Shown: piece after piece, positions 16,354-24,924 of the stretch
Layout of the letters: every line of letters starts with the position of its first letter
How positions within the stretch are numbered: the first letter of the stretch is position 1
NCBI RefSeq assembly: GCF_900116855.1
Contig: NZ_UETD01000002.1
Coordinates: 62,001-126,000 of the forward strand
Direction of reading: 5' to 3'
DNA length: 64,000 nt
Origin: Ruminococcus flavefaciens
Lineage (GTDB): Bacteria > Bacillota > Clostridia > Oscillospirales > Ruminococcaceae
Made by a program: the position numbers and the translations under genes
The notes under the pieces: model-generated
Database searches by the model: none
Told to the model about the DNA's origin: nothing
The model's input: only the letters and a program-made list of their open reading frames with translations

Positions 16354-16854
16354 TTACGGTTCTGCTTCGGTCACACGACCTTCGGCAAGGCTCTTTCGGC
16401 AGTCAATGTAGCGTTGATTTGAGCTTCCGCGGAATTTGATCTCCCAATCCTTCTGTTCAAGGATAAAGGGTCCGTCAATAAGTATATCAGTCACTTCAAG
16501 AAGTTCCTGCCAGTGATTTTCAGCGCGGTCATCATAAAGCTTCTCAAACGTATAGCCCGTATATGTTACAATGTTGAGACCGAGCTTTCTGATCTCTTTT
16601 CCCAGTACTGATAGAGCCTCAGCCTGACAAAACGGCTCACCGCCGCTGAACGTCACGCCGTCAAGCAGGGGATTGCCCTTTATTTTTTCAAGCAGCTCTT
16701 CGGTAGTGGTAAGAGTACCGCCGTTAAAATCGTGAGTCTGTGGATTGTGGCAGCCCTTACAGTTATGAGGGCAGCCCTGAACAAATATCGTAAATCTTAT
16801 TCCGGGACCGTCAACGATAGAATCGTTGATAGTTCCCGCAATTCTGAGTTCCAT
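16354..16854 (-). CDS. nrdG: Anaerobic ribonucleotide reductase activating protein (radical SAM)
   Basis: Generates the glycyl radical on NrdD using S-adenosylmethionine. 166 residues; the radical SAM motif is CPHNCKGC (CxxxCxxC) near residue 30, followed by NPQTHDFNGG and a SAM-binding FSGGEP segment. It lies 12 bases downstream of nrdD on the same strand, so the two form an operon under the NrdR boxes upstream of nrdD. Confidence 0.96.
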   Translation of the reverse strand: MELRIAGTINDSIVDGPGIRFTIFVQGCPHNCKGCHNPQTHDFNGGTLTTTEELLEKIKGNPLLDGVTFSGGEPFCQAEALSVLGKEIRKLGLNIVTYTGYTFEKLYDDRAENHWQELLEVTDILIDGPFILEQKDWEIKFRGSSNQRYIDCRKSLAEGRVTEAEP

Positions 16855-16866
16855 TTAATCACCTGA

Positions 16867-19185
16867 TCATACATCATGCTTTACACGGTCGTGCTCCTCA
16901 GCACGCTTTCCGTTATTGAAACGGTCAAGAGTACCAACGAGGTAACCTGTGATACGGCGTATCCTGTCAAATGCGACATTGTTGGAATGTTCCTTTCTGC
17001 CGCAGCAAGGACAAGTTTCACCGATAATTCCCGTATATCCGCAGCAGGGGTCACGGTCAACAGGGTGGTTTATAGCACCGTAGCCTATGCCTGATTCCTT
17101 CATGCAGCGAACTATCTTTTCAAATGCACTGAGGTTTTCAAGAGGATCACCGTCAAGCTCGATGTAGCTGATGTGACCTGCATTTGTAAGCTCGTGGTAA
17201 GGAGCTTCTATCTTTATCTTCTCGAATGCGCTGATAGGGTAGTAAACAGGAACGTGGAATGAGTTAGTATAGTATTCGCGGTCTGTAACGCCCTCGATAA
17301 TGCCATATTTCTTAGCATCCATACGAACAAATCTGCCTGAGAGACCCTCAGCAGGAGTAGCAAGGAGAGAGAAGTTGAGGCCTGTTCTCTTTGACTCCTC
17401 GTCAAGACGCTTTCTCATTGCAGTAACGATCTCGAGACCGAGTTCGCGTGCTTCTTCACTTTCGCCGTGATGAGCGCCGATAAGAGCTTTCAGAGTCTCA
17501 GCGAGACCGATGAAACCTACGGAAAGAGTTCCGTGCTTTAGTACCTCTTCAACTGTATCGTCGGGACCAAGCTTGTCGGAATCGATCCAGATGCCCTGTC
17601 CCATGAGGAACGGGTAGTTTCTTACTCTCTTCTGAGACTGTATCTTGAAACGGTGCATGAGCTGATCAATGACCAGTTCCATTTTTTCTTCCAGCATCTC
17701 GAAGAATAGACCTACATTGTGGTCAGCCTTTATGGCGAGTCTGGGAAGATTTATTGAAGTAAAGCTGAGATTTCCTCTGCCTGTAACGATCTCTCTTGAA
17801 GGATCGTAGTTATTGCCTATAACTCGTGTACGGCAGCCCATATAAGCGATCTCTGTATCAGGATTGCCCTCCTTGTAATACTGGAGATTATAAGGAGCGT
17901 CGATAAACGAGAAGTTAGGGAAGAGTCTCTTTGCGGAGACACGACAGGCAAGCTTGAAAAGATCATAGTTTGGATCGGTGGGGTTGTAATTGATACCGTC
18001 CTTGATCTTGAAGATATGTATCGGGAAGATAGGTGTCTCGCCGTTACCGAGACCGGCTTCCTGAGCAAGAAGAACGTTTTTGATGACCATTCTTCCCTCG
18101 GGAGTTGTATCTGTACCGTAGTTTATTGAGCTGAAAGGTGTCTGTGCACCTGCACGGCTGTTCATGGTATTGAGGTTGTGGATCAGCGCCTCCATAGCCT
18201 GATAAGTAGCTCTGTCTGTTTCTTTCTCAGCATTTCTTGTGGCGAAAGCCTGAATTTTCTCAGCGGTTTCCTTATCGGTGTATTTGAGGAGCAGCTCCAT
18301 TTCCTTTTCCTGATAGCCGTTATCGTGTGCAAGGACAGGTTTCAGACCGAAGTTTTCGGATATTTCTTTCTTTATACCATCCATTACCTCGAATTCATTC
18401 TCGACACCGCCGATGAGCGAAAGGGCTCTTGCTACATTCTGTGTGTATCTTGCAGCATATGTTTTCTTTACGCCATCTGCCATAGCATAGTCGAAGGTAG
18501 GTATGCTCTGACCGCCGTGCTGATCGTTCTGATTGGACTGGATAGCGATACAGGCAAGCGCTGAATAGCTTGCGATGTCGTTAGGCTCTCTGAGGAAGCC
18601 GTGTCCGGTGGAGAAGCCGTTAGTGAAGAGCTTCTTCAGATCGATCTGAGTGCAGGTAGTTGTCAGAGTATAGAAATCAAGGTCGTGGATGTGAATATCG
18701 CCCTCTCGATGAGCTTTTGCGTGTGCAGGCTCAAGGACGTACATCTCATAGTATTCTTTTGCGGATACGGAACCATACTTGAGCATAGTGCCCATGGCTG
18801 TATCGCCGTCTATATTTGCGTTTTCGCGCTTTATATCACTGTCTTTAGCGGGGCTGAAGGTAAGCTCGTTGAGTACACACATCAGATTAGTCTTCATCTC
18901 GCGTGAGCGTGTACGCTCGTAACGGTAGAGAATGTAAGCCTTAGCTGTTTTTGCGTGTCCTTTTTCGATGAGAACCTTCTCGACAAGATCCTGTATTTCT
19001 TCGACAGTGGGAGTTTTGCCCGGATTCTGTTCCTCATAAAGTCTGCATACTTCAACTGCAACATCCATTGCAACATTAAAGTCAGTGCCCCCCCGAGCCT
19101 GAGCAGCCTTGAAAATAGCGTTTGCTATCTTCTCTATATTAAAAGGAACCTTTCGTCCGTCTCTCTTGATAATGTGGATTATCAT
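16867..19185 (-). CDS. nrdD: Anaerobic ribonucleoside-triphosphate reductase
   Basis: Reduces ribonucleoside triphosphates to dNTPs without oxygen. 772 residues. The N-terminus is an ATP-cone (IIHIIKRDGRKVPFNIEKI) for allosteric control. Near the C-terminus a zinc site CCGYTG ... CPCCGR is followed by the glycyl-radical segment RRITGYLVG, with the radical Gly near residue 747. Active-site thiol regions are in the central barrel. It is the only ribonucleotide reductase in the window, consistent with strict anaerobiosis. Two NrdR-like boxes lie 20-65 bases upstream of the ATG. Confidence 0.97.
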   Translation of the reverse strand: MIIHIIKRDGRKVPFNIEKIANAIFKAAQARGGTDFNVAMDVAVEVCRLYEEQNPGKTPTVEEIQDLVEKVLIEKGHAKTAKAYILYRYERTRSREMKTNLMCVLNELTFSPAKDSDIKRENANIDGDTAMGTMLKYGSVSAKEYYEMYVLEPAHAKAHREGDIHIHDLDFYTLTTTCTQIDLKKLFTNGFSTGHGFLREPNDIASYSALACIAIQSNQNDQHGGQSIPTFDYAMADGVKKTYAARYTQNVARALSLIGGVENEFEVMDGIKKEISENFGLKPVLAHDNGYQEKEMELLLKYTDKETAEKIQAFATRNAEKETDRATYQAMEALIHNLNTMNSRAGAQTPFSSINYGTDTTPEGRMVIKNVLLAQEAGLGNGETPIFPIHIFKIKDGINYNPTDPNYDLFKLACRVSAKRLFPNFSFIDAPYNLQYYKEGNPDTEIAYMGCRTRVIGNNYDPSREIVTGRGNLSFTSINLPRLAIKADHNVGLFFEMLEEKMELVIDQLMHRFKIQSQKRVRNYPFLMGQGIWIDSDKLGPDDTVEEVLKHGTLSVGFIGLAETLKALIGAHHGESEEARELGLEIVTAMRKRLDEESKRTGLNFSLLATPAEGLSGRFVRMDAKKYGIIEGVTDREYYTNSFHVPVYYPISAFEKIKIEAPYHELTNAGHISYIELDGDPLENLSAFEKIVRCMKESGIGYGAINHPVDRDPCCGYTGIIGETCPCCGRKEHSNNVAFDRIRRITGYLVGTLDRFNNGKRAEEHDRVKHDV

Positions 19186-19204
19186 TTCTTTATCATACCT
19201 CCAA

Positions 19205-19250
19205 ACACAATATATAGTATCTGTCTTTCAATTGCTCTAATGTATAGTAT
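19205..19250. promoter_or_regulatory. Tandem NrdR boxes upstream of nrdD
   Basis: ACACAATATATAGTAT at 19205-19220 matches the NrdR consensus ACACwATATATwGTGT at 15 of 16 positions. A weaker second box CTCTAATGTATAGTAT at 19235-19250 lies 30 bases away, about three helical turns, the usual spacing for NrdR pairs. NrdR represses ribonucleotide reductase genes when dATP is high. Confidence 0.75.
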
Positions 19251-19395
19251 ATAGCATTCGAAGACGCTTGTCAATGTAGAGTATAGACAATGAAAGAGGA
19301 GAAAAATACCGAATAATTGTAATAATTGTGCATAAATCTTTTATAAAAATTGATTTTTGCGATATTTCGGCGTTTAAAAGGGGTCTACAAAATGT

Positions 19396-19430
19396 AAACA
19401 GCCGACCACTATATATAGTGGTCGGCTTGA
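19396..19430 (-). terminator. Terminator of the SGNH-like gene
   Basis: A perfect palindrome GCCGACCACTATATATAGTGGTCGGC (given in halves: GCCGACCACTATA and its complement) at 19401-19426, followed on the minus strand by a T-rich tail. Confidence 0.75.
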
Positions 19431-19433
19431 AAA

Positions 19434-20282
19434 TTATACAGTATGACAAAGTATGTAATCAGCAATAGTTTTGTATGCAGATTCTGTAAGTGCTCCTGTT
19501 TCATGATCTCTGAATCCCTCTGCAAGCTTTCCGTCAACACCCTTGAGTGCTGTATTGGTATCGATGCAATAAACGTTGTTTGTATTAGCGAGAGTGAGGA
19601 GTTTTGTATTGAACTCGTTTACAGTTCCGTTAGTAATGACAGGATCGTCATCACGAACGGGAGGAAGCTGCATTATATATATGTCAGAATCAGGAAGATA
19701 TCCTCTTGTATTTTTTATGAGCTCGGTATAGCTTGATATCATATCGTCGACGGAAGCCGTACCAATATCACTTCCGAGCATGAAATAAACTGTTTCAGGT
19801 TTTTTGGTCTGGATTATCTCGTATGCTGTCTTAACACCATATGATGATTCCATTGTTACAGTATTGCAGCCGACAGCATTAAGCTCAGGACTTGAAATGA
19901 CATCCTTCAATCCTGAATACTTACCCATATCTTGTAATGTACTATCTGTTACAAGACAGCATCCGCTAAGATAAGAAGCATCTTTAGCTTCGGACTGTGA
20001 AATAGGATTAGTCACAGAACTCATATTATTATTCGATGCATCAGGAGCTTCACTGTTGTTGCTGCTGTCAGCTGAAGTCTTACCGTTTTTTTCTTCTACA
20101 ACGATCTTGTCAAATTCTTCCGAAAAGAAATCATCGTTGTAATTGGCAGCAACCATATATAGTATGAAGCAAGTAGCAAATGATAGGACGAATATAAGCA
20201 GCAGTCCCCATATGCTGAACCTGACTTTAGGTCTTCCGCGCTTTTTATTTGATATCCTTCTTATACTTTTGTTTTTAGCCAT
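19434..20282 (-). CDS. Membrane-anchored SGNH/GDSL-like hydrolase domain protein
   Basis: 282 residues: a basic cytoplasmic tail (KNKSIRRISNKKRGRPK), one membrane segment near residues 25-45, a Ser/Asn-rich linker and an extracellular domain. The domain resembles SGNH hydrolases seen in Ruminococcus surface or secreted proteins: a VTDSTLQD segment where the GDS block would be, and a late RDHETGALTESAYKTIADYI stretch similar to block V. The canonical GDSL Gly is replaced, so activity is uncertain. Start at ATG 20282 behind GGGAG. It has its own promoter (20363-20391) and terminator. Confidence 0.65.
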   Translation of the reverse strand: MAKNKSIRRISNKKRGRPKVRFSIWGLLLIFVLSFATCFILYMVAANYNDDFFSEEFDKIVVEEKNGKTSADSSNNSEAPDASNNNMSSVTNPISQSEAKDASYLSGCCLVTDSTLQDMGKYSGLKDVISSPELNAVGCNTVTMESSYGVKTAYEIIQTKKPETVYFMLGSDIGTASVDDMISSYTELIKNTRGYLPDSDIYIMQLPPVRDDDPVITNGTVNEFNTKLLTLANTNNVYCIDTNTALKGVDGKLAEGFRDHETGALTESAYKTIADYILCHTV

Positions 20283-20362
20283 ATTTTCTCCCGACCCCAA
20301 ATGGAGCCTGCCGAATTACGGTGTACGGCATACCGATATCTGCCGGAGCGGCATACAAATAT

Positions 20363-20391
20363 ATTATACCTCTTTTTCGGTTGATTTGCAA
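20363..20391 (-). promoter_or_regulatory. Sigma-A promoter of the SGNH-like gene
   Basis: On the minus strand: -35 TTGCAA (20386-20391) and -10 TATAAT (20363-20368) with a 17-base spacer. The leader of about 75 bases contains a TGCCG...CGGCA hairpin. Confidence 0.7.
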
Positions 20392-20523
20392 GAGTTTTCA
20401 TATATTTTTCAGCAGATCGCCTTTTTTACCGATATTCATTGTCAAATAGAACAATCAGAGTTACTTCTGTTTGGTATTAACGCTGAAATGTACTAAATAA
20501 ATGTGAATGTTGCAAGAAATCTA

Positions 20524-20552
20524 TTGACATTGCACATATAATATGCTATTAT
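20524..20552 (+). promoter_or_regulatory. Strong promoter of the large non-coding RNA
   Basis: -35 TTGACA (20524-20529) is a perfect consensus; -10 TATTAT (20547-20552); spacer 17 bases. There is no gene with a start codon and ribosome binding site for about 730 bases downstream. Confidence 0.82.
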
Positions 20553-20558
20553 ATAAAC

Positions 20559-21181
20559 AGAGAAAAGGAGAGCTCAACAGAGTCCTCCAAGCTAGATTTA
20601 CTTGGACTGGGGCATAGCCTCAATGTAAATGATTTTATGCGGAAGGGAGAGTGAGTCCAATGGAAGGAAATTCAATTCAGCATCGTGAAGCCGGCGGGCT
20701 TGCTGAGTGATCGGACAAAAGTAAAAGGGAATATAGGCTTCGTGCTTGTTCCATTGAATAAAGCTCAATAAATGCTTGACCATCTGATCATAAAGCTGAC
20801 GTATTGCTGATCTGAACGGCTTCATGTCAAAGTTAACGGATACAGAGCTATCTGAAATTTCGACAATAAGTCTTTAGATATATTGCGAAAAATCTTAAGT
20901 AAAGGTTGAGTCCAATGAGAATTTAGGTTATTACTTTATGAACTTGCATGATATTCGGATATGAAGAATAATACCGAATAAATACATCTTTATAGGTGAT
21001 TCCAATGGAGAATTTTTACATTGCTTGATTACTTTATTTAAAGGAATGATGTACAATGAAAATGAGGTACACATTTAAAATCTGATCCGAAAGGGTGAGT
21101 CCAAAGGGTAATTTAGCCAAGTGATGAAAGTCGCTTAATACAATTGAATAGTTACAGCCCCGACAATAGTCGGGGCTTTTG
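20559..21181 (+). ncRNA. Large structured non-coding RNA, about 620 nt, family not assigned
   Basis: This stretch starts at a consensus promoter and ends at a strong terminator, but no frame in it looks like protein. Four copies of a motif close to TGAGTCCAATGGAGAATTTA begin at 20652, 20907, 20997 and 21096, each preceded by AAGG-like bases and each set inside a local helix (for example AAGTAA ... TTACTT around the second copy). A 5' hairpin pairs GTCC/CCAAG with CTTGG/AC near 20582-20612. Size and setting recall large bacterial RNAs such as OLE, ROOL or GOLLD, but I recognise no diagnostic sequence of any of them. It is too long for tmRNA and lacks RNase P landmarks. Confidence 0.65.
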
Positions 21182-21183
21182 TT
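21157..21183 (+). terminator. Terminator of the large RNA
   Basis: AGCCCCGAC pairs with GTCGGGGCT around AATA, followed by TTTTGTT. It separates the RNA from the HtrA protease gene. Confidence 0.92.
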
Positions 21184-21289
21184 ATGTACAGCAAATATAT
21201 AAATTATTTTTTCCTTGTGTTATCATATAATTATCACAAAAATGCTTATAATATATTATAGTGAGAAATTATGTGAAAGGATGAGCGGT

Positions 21290-22708
21290 ATGTCGGATAA
21301 TTATAATGATAAGGACACATACAGTTCCGATAAAGGTTCTTATCAGACTGAATATTATTCGGATAAATATAACGATATAAGCAGGAATGAAGATAATATG
21401 GGGTCTTATACCTATACTTCGGAAAATTCATCAGATTCTCGTAAGAAAAAGCCACATTTAGCTCTCAAGTGTATTGCTGCCGCTCTTGCATTGGTCATAC
21501 TCGGAACAGGTATAGTTCAAGTCTATAAATTCCTTAATAATACAAGGGATGAGCTTGCAGAGTTCTCAGGAAGCCCATCAAAGACGGTTCTGAAGCAGCA
21601 GGAAGAAGTCAAAGAGGACGAGCCTTTGCCAAGCCTTATTGAGCTCGCCTCCCGTACTGACGCAAAACCGCTTCCAGATATCGTTGATTCCATTATGCCG
21701 TCAGTTGTTGGCGTAGCTTCAACATTTGAGTTTGAACAGCAGCAGTCATTCAGTATGTGGGGATGGAACTCGACTCCTCAGACTCAACAGCTCAGGGGAA
21801 CAGGTACCGGATTCATCATTTCTGATGACGGTTATATCGTTACCAATGCTCATGTTGTGTATGACGTTGATTATAACGCAGGCGAGGCTGTTGAGGTCTC
21901 GGTTCTTTTCAGCGACGAAACTGAACATGAAGCGTCAATAGTCGCTTATGATCCCGATACAGATATCGCTGTACTCAAGGTTGATGAGACAGGTTTAAAA
22001 CCTGCTGTCCTCGGCGACAGCGATGAGCTCAGAGTTGGCGAGCTGGTTATTGCTGTCGGAAATCCACTTGGATTTGATCTTTTTGGAACTGTTACCAGCG
22101 GCATAGTTTCTGCGCTTAACAGAAAGATCGACATTAACGAAAAGAAAATGAACCTCATCCAGACTGATGCTGCAATAAACAGCGGTAATTCAGGCGGACC
22201 GCTTCTCAATAGCTGCGGTCAGGTGATCGGAATCAACTCCGCAAAAATGTCATCCAGCTACAGCAGCAGTCTTGCAAGTGTTGAAGGACTATGCTTTGCG
22301 ATCCCTATGAAGGAAGCAAAGGTTATCATCGATGATCTCATTAATTACCGTTATGTAACAGGCAGACCTCAGATCGGCATAAATACAAACGATATAAGTG
22401 AGGCTCAATCGCGATATTTTGATATACCTGTTGGTGTTCTTGTTCGTACTGTACAAGCCGGCAGTGCGGCTGATATAGCAGGTATCGAGGTCGGAGATGT
22501 TATAATCGACATTGAGGGCGAGCCTGTGACCACTGCTCAGGAACTGAATGAAATTAAGAACCAGCATAAGGCAGGGGATACGATAACGCTTACAGTTTGC
22601 AGAAATGATAAGGATATTAAGATCAAGGTCACACTTCAGGAAAAGAAAACTATCAACGGAAAACAAGCTGCTCCGTTTAATGATGATTCAAAGATTTCTG
22701 AAAACTAA
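21290..22708 (+). CDS. htrA: HtrA/DegP-like serine protease, membrane anchored
   Basis: 472 residues. A hydrophilic, Ser/Tyr/Asp-rich cytoplasmic tail of about 55 residues precedes one membrane segment (residues 57-75), then a trypsin-like protease domain with the triad His188 (TNAHVV), Asp225 (DTDIAVL) and Ser301 (GNSGGP), and a C-terminal PDZ domain ending near residue 450. Such proteases degrade or refold damaged proteins at the outer face of the membrane. Start at ATG 21290, 8 bases after AAAGGA; an ATG three codons upstream is too close to that site. The gene stands alone between two terminators. Confidence 0.93.
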   Translation: MSDNYNDKDTYSSDKGSYQTEYYSDKYNDISRNEDNMGSYTYTSENSSDSRKKKPHLALKCIAAALALVILGTGIVQVYKFLNNTRDELAEFSGSPSKTVLKQQEEVKEDEPLPSLIELASRTDAKPLPDIVDSIMPSVVGVASTFEFEQQQSFSMWGWNSTPQTQQLRGTGTGFIISDDGYIVTNAHVVYDVDYNAGEAVEVSVLFSDETEHEASIVAYDPDTDIAVLKVDETGLKPAVLGDSDELRVGELVIAVGNPLGFDLFGTVTSGIVSALNRKIDINEKKMNLIQTDAAINSGNSGGPLLNSCGQVIGINSAKMSSSYSSSLASVEGLCFAIPMKEAKVIIDDLINYRYVTGRPQIGINTNDISEAQSRYFDIPVGVLVRTVQAGSAADIAGIEVGDVIIDIEGEPVTTAQELNEIKNQHKAGDTITLTVCRNDKDIKIKVTLQEKKTINGKQAAPFNDDSKISEN

Positions 22709-22713
22709 CATAA

Positions 22714-22742
22714 AGCCACCCATTAGAAGGGTGGCTTTTACT
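22714..22742. terminator. Terminator after htrA
   Basis: AAGCCACCC pairs with GGGTGGCTT around ATTAGAA, followed by TTTTACTTTTTT. It also lies just past the 3' end of the minus-strand ABC remnant. Confidence 0.88.
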
Positions 22743-22745
22743 TTT

Positions 22746-23445
22746 TTAGATTTCTTTATGTTCGTATATCATAGAGGAAATAGTCCATGAGACAGCGAGA
22801 AGAACAAGGACAGCAACAACAGATATGATACTGAAAACAGCGAAATGACCTGTAAGCTTCGCGAGTTTTACAGTGAAGTTTTTGTCATCCGAGAGAAACA
22901 TCGAAGGTAAAACTCCACATATGATACCTGTGAAGATCAGATAGAAAAACCTTCCTTTTGCAGTTCTGAAGCGGATCAAGTCCGCTTGTAGGTTCATCAA
23001 GAATAAGGAACTTAGCATTATGAGATAAAGCGATAGCGATAGCCAGCTTCATTTTCATACCTTTTGAAAAGTCGCCGAACTTCTTATTCTCGGGAAGTGA
23101 GAATTTATTGATATATCTGTTAAAATCATCATCGTTCCAGTTTGAATAAACATTTCGCATAATAGTGCCGATATTCTTTACGTTAAGCGCCTCAGGCAGA
23201 CCAACTTCATCAAGTACTACGCCTATGTCGTTTTTCAGTTTAGCATTCATATCCTGACCTAATACTTTAATGCTGCCTTTTTTATACTTCTTCAATCCAA
23301 GTATTGAATTGATAGTAGTGCTTTTGCCTGCTCCGTTTTCACCGATAAGTCCCATTATGCAGCCTGATGGAAGCACAAGCGAAATATTATCAAGCTTAAA
23401 GCCGTCATATTCTTTTGTAAGGTCTTTGATTTCAATTGCATTCAT
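22746..23445 (-). pseudogene. ABC transporter remnant: ATPase fused by deletion to permease C-terminus
   Basis: From ATG 23445 (AGGAGTG upstream) the frame encodes an ABC ATPase with Walker A GENGAGKST, a signature-like FSKGMKMKLAIA and Walker B/D-loop LILDEPTSGLDP. The homology stops there. In another frame, from about 22977 to 22746, the sequence encodes the last membrane segments of an ABC-2 permease (FRTAKGRFFYLIFTG ... SWTISSMIYEHKEI). The simplest reading is a deletion joining the D-loop region to the permease end near 22970-22982, losing the ATPase tail and most of the permease. The frame predicted from the ATG runs out at 22885. The module should be non-functional. Confidence 0.85.
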
Positions 23446-23449
23446 AAGA

Positions 23450-23779
23450 TCACTCCTGCTCGTAAAGTATTTCAAACATATCTATTATATCTTCCTTTGT
23501 TAGCTTGCAGGGGACCGCAAGTTTTTTTATCTCGTTGATATGTTCTTCGATTTTTTTCAGATTTTGTTCTTTTAGTATTTCCGTGTTTTGCGGAGCAACG
23601 AAGCATCCCTTTGCAGGAAGCGTATATATCAGCCCCTCACGTTCAAGCTCATCATACGCACGTTTTGTAGTTACTACGCTGATACGCATATCCTTTGCAA
23701 GACTTCGTATTGACGGAAGCGGATCATTTTCCTTCAGTTCTCCTCCGATATAGAACAGGTTTGTCAAGTACTTTTTCAA
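23450..23779 (-). pseudogene. GntR-family (YtrA-type) regulator, 5'-truncated
   Basis: The frame encodes most of a GntR winged helix (GELKENDPLPSIRSLAKDM, then SVVTTKRAYDELEREGLIYTLPAKGCFV) and a short helical tail, as in YtrA regulators of drug or bacitracin-type ABC exporters. The usual first 35 or so residues (containing P-I-Y-x-Q-I) are missing; the frame instead runs back through the pyrB terminator into pyrB coding sequence. No ATG with a ribosome binding site is available; TTG at 23779 is a weak option. It sits 4 bases upstream of the broken ABC gene, so the regulator and its transporter decayed together. Confidence 0.75.
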
Positions 23780-23812
23780 AAAAATTCCGTACAGATGTTT
23801 TCTGTACGGAAT
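23778..23812 (-). terminator. Terminator of pyrB
   Basis: ATTCCGTACAGA pairs with TCTGTACGGAAT around 5 bases, followed on the minus strand by a run of seven T. It ends the asnB-HD-pyrB unit. Confidence 0.93.
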
Positions 23813-23819
23813 AATCAGA

Positions 23820-24902
23820 TTATATAAGTTTTCTTTCGTCACAGTATTCACATTCAAGGAGCGTTTCATCTCCGCTTGAACGGAAGCTCTTGGGAAGATA
23901 TTCCTCGTGATTAGTGATACATCTGGGATTACTGCATCTTACTCCCGTAAAAACTTTACCCTTCAACGTTTCTGAGGGCTTTTTCTCTTTGAGTATAGTC
24001 ATTATAAGAGCCATACGGACATACATACCGTATTTAGCCTGTTTGAAGTACATTGCTCTCTCATCGTCGTCGACTTCAACAGTTATCTCGTCGACCCTTG
24101 GCAGGGGATGCATAACGATCATATCTTTTGCGGCAAGAAGCATCTTCTTCTTGTCAAGAACATAAGTGTTCTTCTGAGCGAGGTATTCTTCCTCGCTTGC
24201 AAAGCGCTCCTGCTGTATTCTGGTCATATAGAGCACATCAAGGCTTCCGATAGCTTCTTCAAGGGTGTTGACCTCAGTGAAGCTGCTTCCGTTTGCCTTT
24301 ATGATATCCTTGATATAAGCAGGCATACCGAGCTGTGAAGTGGATATAAACACGAATTTATTATTCTCAAACATACTCAGTGCCTTGCAGAGTGAATGCA
24401 CGGTCCTTCCGTTAAGAAGATCGCCGCACATACCGATCGTTAGCCCTGATAATGTTTGCTTCTCGATTTTCAGAGTGAGCAGATCCGTGAGAGTCTGAGT
24501 CGGATGGAGGTGACCGCCGTCACCGGCGTTGATAACAGAGCAGTCGGAAGTAAGGGAAGCTGCCTTAGCTGCACCTGCAACAGGGTGACGTATAACAAGT
24601 ACGTCTGCATAGTTGCTGACTATCTTGGTTGTATCCTTTATTGTCTCGCCCTTGGAAACAGATGAATTGGCAGGATTATCAAAACCGATGATCTGACCGC
24701 CAAGTCTTATCATAGCTGTCTGGAATGACATCTGTGTTCTTGTGGACGGCTCATAGAAAAGTGTAGCCATGATCTTTCCGTCGCAAACATGAGCATAATC
24801 AGCAGGGGAGCGGTATATCTTCTCACCAAGCTCTACCACGTTCTTCCACCATGAAACCGGATAATCATTCAGATCGATAAGATGCTGATACTTTGAAAAC
24901 AT
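23820..24902 (-). CDS. pyrB: Aspartate carbamoyltransferase with C-terminal PyrI-type zinc tail
   Basis: Condenses carbamoyl phosphate and aspartate, the committed step of pyrimidine synthesis. 360 residues, about 50 more than a plain PyrB. The catalytic part has FYEPSTRTQMSF (carbamoyl phosphate loop) and MHPLPRVDEI. The extra tail (about residues 312-360) contains C-x4-C and, 23 residues on, C-x2-C (VRCSNPRCITNHEE ... LECEYCDE), the four-cysteine zinc site of the PyrI regulatory chain. The nucleotide-binding domain of PyrI is absent. It lies 22 bases downstream of the HD-domain gene, in an asnB-HD-pyrB operon. Confidence 0.95.
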   Translation of the reverse strand: MFSKYQHLIDLNDYPVSWWKNVVELGEKIYRSPADYAHVCDGKIMATLFYEPSTRTQMSFQTAMIRLGGQIIGFDNPANSSVSKGETIKDTTKIVSNYADVLVIRHPVAGAAKAASLTSDCSVINAGDGGHLHPTQTLTDLLTLKIEKQTLSGLTIGMCGDLLNGRTVHSLCKALSMFENNKFVFISTSQLGMPAYIKDIIKANGSSFTEVNTLEEAIGSLDVLYMTRIQQERFASEEEYLAQKNTYVLDKKKMLLAAKDMIVMHPLPRVDEITVEVDDDERAMYFKQAKYGMYVRMALIMTILKEKKPSETLKGKVFTGVRCSNPRCITNHEEYLPKSFRSSGDETLLECEYCDERKLI

Positions 24903-24924
24903 ATTTGAACCTCCGTTATATTAT

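Noticed and set aside
20598..20825. 75-codon minus-strand frame inside the large RNA
   Set aside because: No ribosome binding site, and it conflicts with the promoter, repeats and terminator of the RNA on the plus strand.
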